NCBI GenBank assembly: GCA_020629735.1
Contig: JAHDCT010000011.1
Coordinates: forward strand, 1 to 14,797
Origin: a bacterium
Lineage (GTDB): Bacteria; Patescibacteriota; Gracilibacteria; Absconditabacterales; Absconditicoccaceae
Direction: 5' to 3'
DNA: 14,797 nt
Shown one piece after another: positions 9,516-14,797 of the stretch. The notes below the pieces were generated by a model. That model saw only the letters and a list, made by a program, of their open reading frames with translations. It did no database searches and was not told the origin of the DNA. The number at the start of each line of letters is the position of its first letter. Positions within the stretch are counted from its first letter, which is position 1. A program made the position numbers and the translations under genes.

Positions 9516-10217
9516 TTACTCTCCGATGTACTCTGTATTTTGATCACGCCACTCTTCTATTAGTTTATGATTTCCACTAAGTAATACGTCTGGAACTTTG
9601 TATCAGCGCACTTCTTGAGGCCTTGTGTACTGAGGATATTCAATATTATTTCTTTTATGCCCATTTTGATAACTTTCTTTTTTCCAACTTTCTTCTTCTT
9701 TAATAACTCAAGGAACCAACCTTCAAATAGCTTCTATACATATCATTGATGGTATTTCTCATCCTAACGTCACATATTGTCATATAGACATTTTTGTAAA
9801 ATCTGTGTCAAAAATCTCTTTGCACCAATTTTCAAAGCGCTTATCAATTCATTCATATCTTCAGCAGATAAATATTATATCCGTATATTTTTCTTTATAT
9901 TCTTCAGCTAACTTCTGACTAAATTCAGTCTTTGATGGTCATAAAAGAATTACTCCTACATGAGCTTTTTCATTTTTATTTCTAATCGATTGTACACACA
10001 CTTCGACAGTCTGTATAATAGGCTCTGCCATGAGGAGTAGTCATGCTCATCATCAGTAAATTTCATCGTCAATTTGTTTATTTTTTGATTCTACACGATC
10101 TCTTGGGTTATAGAGTGTAACGCTGATTTTCTCATCTTGTCTTGCTTTGTGGATGAGTGATGTAATAAGAAAACTCTCAAACACCTCTGGGAAAATTGTT
10201 ATGACATGAAAGTTCAT
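9516..10217 (-). CDS. trmD: tRNA (guanine37-N1)-methyltransferase TrmD, 233 aa
   Basis: This SPOUT methyltransferase makes m1G37 in tRNAs, preventing +1 frameshifts. Family landmarks: FHVITIFPEVF at the start, DDEIYGGGAG (51-59), the knot motif CGRYEGID (118-125), SIGQYVTLGGEIPSM, GRLVPGV with the arginine matching E. coli Arg154, and the C-terminal YPQYTRP and VPDVLLSGNH motifs. By my alignment the position of the catalytic Asp169 of E. coli TrmD is Glu (KKESYQNG), and SIGD is SIGQ. The protein ends soon after the LLSGNH helix, a compact form. Its ATG (10215-10217) lies inside the end of tmk, and the preceding AAGGAAG may act as a ribosome binding site. Confidence 0.95.
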
Positions 10218-10819
10218 ACTTCTTCCTTTATTTTACTAAAAACTTCTTCGATTGATCAAGAAGCATCTATTTTTTTTATTACTTCCGATGTATGCTTGAA
10301 AGAAAATAAATCCATATATCATTGATATATTTTATGTGAAAAATCTGATGGTTTCTTTTCGAATTTATCTCATTCTTGATCGAATATTCTTTGTAAACCA
10401 ACATCTACATCTACATCTAAAAACAGGACTATATCAGGTTGTATACCCTGTACTGCCTGACTATTAATTTCCCGCACTTTTTCTAAGCCCAATCACTGAG
10501 CCACTCATTGAATAGCTAGGGAAGAAAAGTATGACCTGTCAGAAATCACTATCTTTCCTTCATCTAATGCAGGTTTTACTGTGCTGTGCAACAACTCTGC
10601 TCTAGATGCAGCATACAAGTAAGCATCTGTCAATGGTTGCATGTCATATCAAAAATCTGTAGCCTGCACTAAAGTTCTAATTGACTCAGCTATTGGCGTC
10701 CCTCCAGGTTCTCTAACAAAAAGCACTTCTTTTGAAAAATTCTTTTCTATATACTCTTTCAATAACTTTGACTGAGTTGACTTCCCTGTACCAACGACTC
10801 ACTCAAACACTATATACAT
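10199..10819 (-). CDS. tmk: Thymidylate kinase, 206 aa
   Basis: This enzyme phosphorylates dTMP to dTDP with ATP. Visible motifs: Walker A FEGVVGTGKSTQ (about 5-16), REPGGTPIAESIR with the P-loop-facing Arg, the DRSYFSSLAIQG substrate motif (DRY/S type), and the DIVLFLDVDVD strand followed by a short LID. The usual acidic residue after EG(I/L/V) in the P-loop (EGxDG or EGxEG) is Val here. The frame reads through a TGA (KEEV-Gly-TFMS) to TAA at 10199-10201 and overlaps the trmD start by 19 bases. The TGA sits exactly where an ATGA stop/start overlap would lie in a standard-code genome. It is divergent from the PCD-tyrS operon across a 171-base spacer. Confidence 0.95.
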
Positions 10820-10888
10820 ATATTAGACAAGCTATATAAAGAAAGCATATCATACTGAATTATCCATATAATCCTAGTTACACTCGCG

Positions 10889-10894
10889 TATAAT
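10889..10894 (+). promoter_or_regulatory. Possible -10 (TATAAT) for the PCD-tyrS operon
   Basis: This is a perfect TATAAT, but the expected -35 position has no good TTGACA-like match. If used, transcription starts near 10901 and the leader of about 90 nt contains the inverted-repeat boxes at 10922-10966. Confidence 0.35.
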
Positions 10895-10921
10895 TTTCTC
10901 ATTTCTTTTGATTTTCTCTCT

Positions 10922-10966
10922 AATACATATACTACTAATATGTATTTTCCTCCGCTTATATGTATT
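10922..10966. repeat. Three ATATGTATT boxes (one inverted, two direct) upstream of PCD-tyrS
   Basis: AATACATAT at 10922-10930 is the exact reverse complement of ATATGTATT at 10938-10946 (7-base spacer), and ATATGTATT recurs at 10958-10966, exactly 20 bases after the second box. It may be a protein-binding operator or, as RNA, a hairpin in the 5' leader with a competing third arm. No T-box motif is visible. Confidence 0.55.
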
Positions 10967-10990
10967 ATTTTTTTCATTTTATTCTTGAGA

Positions 10991-11248
10991 ATGACACGAT
11001 CCGAAAAAGATGGACAGCTTGTAAAATCATATCACTTTGCAAGTTTCGAAAATGCTCTCGAACGAATGAACAAAGCATGAGCTGAAATTTCTCGCTTAGA
11101 CCATCATCCAACTTGGACAAATACGTATTCCACTGTTGATGTTTCTCTTTGCACTCATCATCTATGAAACAAGATATGACCTAAAGACTATGAATTAGCA
11201 CATATTATGGACTCTTTATATACTAGTTACACAAATGCTTCCGCTTAA
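10991..11248 (+). CDS. Pterin-4a-carbinolamine dehydratase-like protein, short, 85 aa
   Basis: This resembles 4a-hydroxytetrahydrobiopterin dehydratase (PCD/DCoH), which dehydrates 4a-hydroxy-tetrahydropterin. The core is recognisable: KSYHFASFENALERMNKAG, then HHPTWTNTY, then nine residues to His, then an Asp in GPKDYELA. This fits the H-H-P-x5-Y-x9-H...D active-site signature, except that the residue four before the first His is Ser where E/D/K/H is usual. It is about 10-25 residues short at the N-terminus, lacking the helix ending in the conserved Trp. An in-frame ATG at 10940 adds only a hydrophobic, non-homologous extension, so ATG 10991 is preferred. Its end overlaps tyrS by 14 bases, implying co-translation. 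With no aromatic amino-acid hydroxylase in view, its role here is unknown. Confidence 0.82.
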
Positions 11249-12527
11249 ACAAGAACTTCAAGAACGTTGACTCCTCAAACAGGCTACTGATGACAAACTT
11301 TTTGAACTCTATGAAAAATGAGGTGAATCTCTTTATGTGTGAATGGATCCCACAGCTGACTCACTTCACTTAGGGAATTTTGTCTGATTTATGCATGCAC
11401 TACAATATATGAAGAGAGGGAATAAACTTATCTTCATTATTTGATGAGCGACTTGAATGATTTGAGATCCATGAGGTAAAAACAGTGAAAGGTCTTTTCT
11501 AGATAGAGAGACCCTTGCTAGTAATGTAGTTAATATTACTAGTCAGGTAAGCTTTCTTCTTGATAATATTACCAAACTATCAGGACAAAAGTTTGAGTTT
11601 ACTATAAAAAATAACCTGGATTTTTTTGAGTGAATGAGCTATTTAGATTTTCTTAGAGACGTAGGTAAGCATATTACTGTTAACAATATGATTAAGAAAG
11701 AAACAGTTAAAAGGAGAGTTGAATCTGATGATGCATCGATTTCTTACACAGAGTTTAGCTACATGCTTATACAAGGATATGACTTTGTACAACTCTTAAA
11801 ACAGTATGACTGTAAACTCCAAATTGCCTGATCTGATCAGCGATGAAATGTTGTTACTTGAATTGAACTCATTCGTAAAATTCTAGATAAAGAAGCTTAT
11901 GGAGCCACCACTCCTCTTATTTTAGATAGTACCTGAAAGAAATTTTGAAAATCTGAGTGAAATGCACTTCGACTAAGTAAGGAGAAAAATAGTCCATATA
12001 AAATTTATAACTATTTTATCAATACCTCTGATGAAGATGTTGAAAGATATTTGAGAATCTTCTGCCTAGAGTGAATAGATGTCATAGAACGTAAATTAGA
12101 AGAACATCTTAAAGACAAAAGCAAAAGATTAGCTCAACAATATTTAGCTTATTGTACAACTGAACTTATATTCTGAACCGAAGAGGCTGATAAGGCGAAT
12201 GAAATTAGACACATCCTTTATTCCGGTGATGAAAAAATTGAAAAAATTACTGTATTTGTTGGAGAAAAATGACATGGAAAGGAATTTTTTGAAGCTGTTT
12301 GATGATCACTTTGAGATAATATGTCTATTTTAGATGCCTTAACGCTCTCAGGACTTTTTAGCTCAAGGTGAGAAGCCAAAAAAGCTATAAAAAACAACGC
12401 AATAAGTCTAAACGAATCAAAAGTTAGTAATTTATGAAAAGAAATAACTGATTCTGACCGATTATGATGAAAAATTGTTCTTCTCAAAAAGTGAAAGAAG
12501 CATTACGCGTGCTTGTATAGAGAATAA
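11235..12527 (+). CDS. tyrS: Tyrosyl-tRNA synthetase, 430 aa
   Basis: This class I synthetase charges tRNA-Tyr. Motifs: the HIGH equivalent in DPTADSLHLGN (residues 38-48), the IGGATGMIGDPGGK loop, in which six of the seven glycines are TGA, YDFVQLLKQYDCKLQIAGSDQ of the tyrosine-binding site, and the KMSKS equivalent KFGKS (236-240). The C-terminus carries an S4 RNA-binding domain (about 365-430; SSRGEAKKAIKNNAISLN). Length matches bacterial TyrRS (about 420). Of 39 glycines, 27 are TGA. The start ATG lies inside the preceding dehydratase-like gene. A strong terminator follows 33 bases after the stop. Confidence 0.97.
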
Positions 12528-12559
12528 TAAATAGTACAGTGAACCTTTTCTTCTTTTTT

Positions 12560-12590
12560 AAAAAACTAACACAGCGTGTGTTAGTTTTTT
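12560..12590. terminator. Bidirectional terminator between tyrS and rsmA
   Basis: The stem CTAACAC/GTGTTAG (12566-12572 with 12578-12584) has a 5-base loop, six A residues on the left and six T residues on the right. The hairpin can be read in both directions and separates two convergent genes. Confidence 0.9.
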
Positions 12591-12601
12591 ATAAGCTCAG
12601 A

Positions 12602-13348
12602 TTATCAGACTATCTTTTTTATGTCATCCCACGTTAACTCCTCTGATCTTTTTCAGAATAATTCATTTGATAACGTGAAATGGCTTAACTGATCTTTTCT
12701 CATTTTTCGTATCTTTTTCAATGTTTTTCTTTTGAGTCAGGCGATGGCATCTAAGAACTCTTGCAAGCGTCAAAAGTCTACTTCGTTCTTTTTTTGCTTC
12801 TTGATTATTGAAACGACTGCGCTTTCTACCTTTGGAGGTGGTGAGAAATCTTTGGCTGGTACAGTAAACTCATATGTTACTTCATGTCAGTAATTTAACA
12901 ACCACCATAAGTATGACTTTTTCTGTGCATCACTCTTAATCTTATCCGCTACTTCTTTCTGAATTAAAAATACTCATCAACTAAACTCTTCTGAATCTAC
13001 AAAGAATTTTCTAAAAATGGGAGAAGTTATATAGTAAGGTAAGTTTCCTACTATTAATGTCCCCCTCACTGTTCATGTTTCTTGTTCTAAAATGTCTCAC
13101 CAAAAGATCTTCATTCATTGATACTTCTTTGTTAATATTTCCAGATCTTTACGTAAACTTGTATCAACCTCATACACATCTAACTCCTTAAACTCTTCTA
13201 ACAACAACTTTGTCAACGCTCATTTTCATGGTCAAATTTCTGTACAATGCTGTATATTCTCTTTTTCGGCTAACTTCAAAATACATCTTACCGTATCGTG
13301 TAAAACGCTTTCATTATGTAAGAAATGTTGACCATACTTCTGTCACAT
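12602..13348 (-). CDS. rsmA: 16S rRNA (adenine1518/1519-N6)-dimethyltransferase RsmA/KsgA, 248 aa
   Basis: This enzyme dimethylates two adjacent adenines in helix 45 of 16S rRNA during late 30S maturation. Visible motifs: KYGQHFL near the N-terminus, SAM motif I EIGPGKG (37-43, all three glycines TGA), the catalytic motif NLPYY (102-106) followed by ITSPI, and PPPKVESAVV in the C-terminal half. Length is slightly below the usual 260-280 because the N-terminus begins almost directly at the K-x-G-Q-x-F-L motif. The coding frame ends ...IVG then TAA, the last sense codon being TGA directly beside TAA. It starts 8 bases after the leucine-rich lipoprotein gene and is probably transcribed with it. 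Confidence 0.95.
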
Positions 13349-13356
13349 AAATTCTT

Positions 13357-14019
13357 TTAAAATGAAAAATTGGGTATTTTATTAAGAAGCTCCTGAATAG
13401 ATCCTTTAATGTCATTGTACTGAGCATTTACGTCTTTGAGCTTATCTAATTGTTTTAGTAAGTCTAAATCTTTTAGCTTATTAAACTCTACTGATAATTT
13501 TTCTAAGCCTTCAAGATTTTCCAAACCAATTAAAGACTCAAGATAATTTTCACCTAATTGAAGCTCAATAACACCATTTAAAAACTCAATTCATTCCAAG
13601 TCTTTTAACTTATTACGAGCCATATTTAGTTTCTCTATATTCTCCATAAGAGGAAACCCTATAAATGAATCTATTTGATTTCATGATAGATTAAGATCTT
13701 CTAAACTTGGGAAGCAATCAAGTCATTCACCTGAGGTAATTTTATTATCACTAAGGTCTAGCGTTTTAATTCCTCAAAGATCAATTCAAGAGAGAAGATC
13801 ACAGATTTCTTGTATACTTCAAATACCTAGACCTGATAAATCTAAAGATTGCCCATCTATGAGACTTGTTATATAATCACTTGTAAGTCAATCTGTTCAA
13901 CTCGCATTTTGATGCTTTTGATCACCTTCTTTTATATCTTTAAATATTCCTTCAACTCCATTTTGAGAGCATCAGACTAATAATAAAAAACTACATGCAA
14001 CAAGTAACACTTTTTTCAT
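13357..14019 (-). CDS. Leucine-rich-repeat lipoprotein, 220 aa
   Basis: This is a predicted exported, lipid-anchored LRR protein. The N-terminus MKKVLLVACSFLLLVGCS is a lipoprotein signal with lipobox LVGC. After a short linker come about six 22-residue leucine-rich repeats of the SDS22 kind, with units such as IKTLDLSDNKITS, LEDLNLSGNQIDS, IEKLNMARNKLKD, VIELQLGENYLES and LEKLSVEFNKLKD (LxxLxLxxNxL). Such repeats form a curved binding solenoid, so a role in surface contact or partner recognition is plausible in an organism expected to live attached to hosts, but that is inference. It is the first gene of a pair with rsmA. A weak AAGAAG precedes the ATG. Confidence 0.9.
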
Positions 14020-14056
14020 TCTTCTTGATCATCTAATAAAAATAATCACTTACCAA

Positions 14057-14083
14057 AGTATACTTAGAAAAAATTAAAAACAA
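14057..14083 (-). promoter_or_regulatory. Probable promoter for the LRR lipoprotein-rsmA pair
   Basis: On the minus strand TTGTTT (14078-14083) is followed after 15 bases by TATACT (14057-14062). The spacing is short but the -10 is good. The leader would be about 30 nt. Confidence 0.45.
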
Positions 14084-14121
14084 AGAATAACTCATATTAA
14101 TTCCATTTATTTACTAACAAC

Positions 14122-14145
14122 AAAAAAAACCCCACCGAAGTGGGG
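14122..14145 (-). terminator. Intrinsic terminator after the surface protein gene
   Basis: The stem CCCCAC/GTGGGG (14130-14135 with 14140-14145) has a four-base loop reading TTCG on the minus strand and is followed on that strand by eight T residues. It lies about 32 bases past the surface-protein stop, and its compact GC-rich stem suits a strongly transcribed gene. Confidence 0.95.
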
Positions 14146-14176
14146 TCTTTTGAACATTAGTATATGTAGAAGAGAA

Positions 14177-14797
14177 TTAGTCTACTACAGCGTTGTTGTT
14201 CAAGAACTCGATTCCTAGTCTAGGATCTGTGATTACAGCGTAACCATCGATTCCAGTATCATCAGCAGCAAATGTAATTGCTCCAGCTGAGAATGAGTCG
14301 ATTTGAACTCTAACTGAGTCGTCTCCACTGTTAGGCCCTCATAGAGTAACACCCTTAGCTTCTACAACAAAGTCAGCAACTTCACCTTCTTCAAGTACGA
14401 AGTCTTCAGTTGAACCAGATACTGTAAAGACGATTTGTCCTCCAGATGGAGCTCCAACGTATACTTCATTACCATCAGCCTTATAGATTTCATATGATCC
14501 AACAGTAGTAGCTGAACCAAGTGATTCGTCAAGAGTAATAGTCATGATCTTAAGATCTAGGTCTCCACCTCCACTGTCAGTGTTTGCCCATGTATCAGCA
14601 GTTACTCTCAAGATAGCAACATTACTATCTGTAGCAAGAGTTGTTGATTTAAGAGCACTTCCAGCACTGTTTACGAAGTCAACGTTGCTAATAGCAACAG
14701 GAACAACGTAGAAGTCCTTAGAAACACCTGAAGTAAGAGTAGATGTACCAGCATCCATATCATCTCCTGATTCTACTCATTGAGCGTCAGAAGGATT
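14177..14797 (-). CDS. C-terminal part of a large beta-rich surface or S-layer-like protein (206 aa seen)
   Basis: This gene enters from beyond the right end, so its N-terminus is missing. The visible part is rich in Gly, Ser, Thr, Val, Asp and Ala with very few Lys, Arg or Cys. Alternating hydrophobic strands (FYVVPVAISNVDF, VAILRVTADTW, DLDLKIMTITL, GQIVFTVSG, DFVLEEGEVADFVVEAKG) suggest repeated beta-sandwich domains like those of exported CPR surface proteins, where a nominal-value strand is followed by an acid-rich linker. No sorting motif or terminal transmembrane segment is seen at the C-terminus (EFLNNNAVVD). Only 2 of 24 glycines are TGA, the rest GGA or GGT, unlike the neighbouring genes. 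With the strong terminator this suggests very high expression, as for an S-layer subunit. The family name is uncertain. Confidence 0.75.

Noticed and set aside
10940..10990. Upstream in-frame ATG extending the PCD-like protein by 17 codons
   Set aside because: The added residues are hydrophobic and unlike the PCD N-terminus, and they cover the repeated ATATGTATT boxes.
1..14797. CRISPR arrays, insertion sequences, tRNA or rRNA genes
   Set aside because: Looked for regular spaced repeats, transposase motifs, cloverleaf sequences and rRNA signatures; none seen.

Overview
The window comes from an AT-rich bacterium that reads UGA as glycine (genetic code 25), which points to Candidatus Gracilibacteria (BD1-5) or Absconditabacteria (SR1) in the Candidate Phyla Radiation; the sequence does not separate the two. 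Under the standard code nearly every gene here is shattered by TGA. With TGA read as Gly, twelve full-length genes and one partial gene appear, and TGA falls exactly on invariant glycines: the Adk P-loop, the TyrRS ATP-binding loop, the second Gly of a K+ channel GYG filter, and the RsmA SAM motif. TGG still encodes Trp, so this is not code 4.

Layout. 1-965 holds no convincing protein gene. It contains a dense series of perfect hairpins on the + strand and ends in a very strong intrinsic terminator at 903-947, which suggests a large structured non-coding RNA of roughly 0.8-0.9 kb. 966-7226 (minus) is a three-gene efflux cassette: a lipoprotein membrane-fusion protein with a very long coiled coil, an alpha/beta hydrolase, and an RND permease, read from a good sigma70-type promoter at 7283-7310. 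7482-9433 (plus) holds a K+ channel, adenylate kinase and cytidylate kinase, closed by a bidirectional terminator. 9516-10819 (minus) holds thymidylate kinase and trmD, which overlap. 10991-12527 (plus) holds a short pterin-carbinolamine dehydratase-like protein overlapping tyrosyl-tRNA synthetase, then another bidirectional terminator. 12602-14019 (minus) holds a leucine-rich-repeat lipoprotein and rsmA. 14177-14797 (minus) is the C-terminal part of a large beta-rich, probably surface, protein with its own terminator.

How the genes fit together. The middle is housekeeping: nucleotide kinases (adk, cmk, tmk), tRNA and rRNA modification (trmD, rsmA) and tRNA charging (tyrS). The flanks are envelope functions: efflux, K+ channel, two lipoproteins, a surface protein. 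Most genes use TGA for the majority of their glycines (27 of 39 in tyrS, 8 of 11 in adk), whereas the surface protein uses it for only 2 of 24, as expected of a very highly expressed gene.

Most novel candidates: the structured RNA at the left end, the hydrolase-containing RND cassette with its oversized adaptor, the contrast in UGA-Gly usage, and TGA codons at gene ends that look like fossil stop codons.
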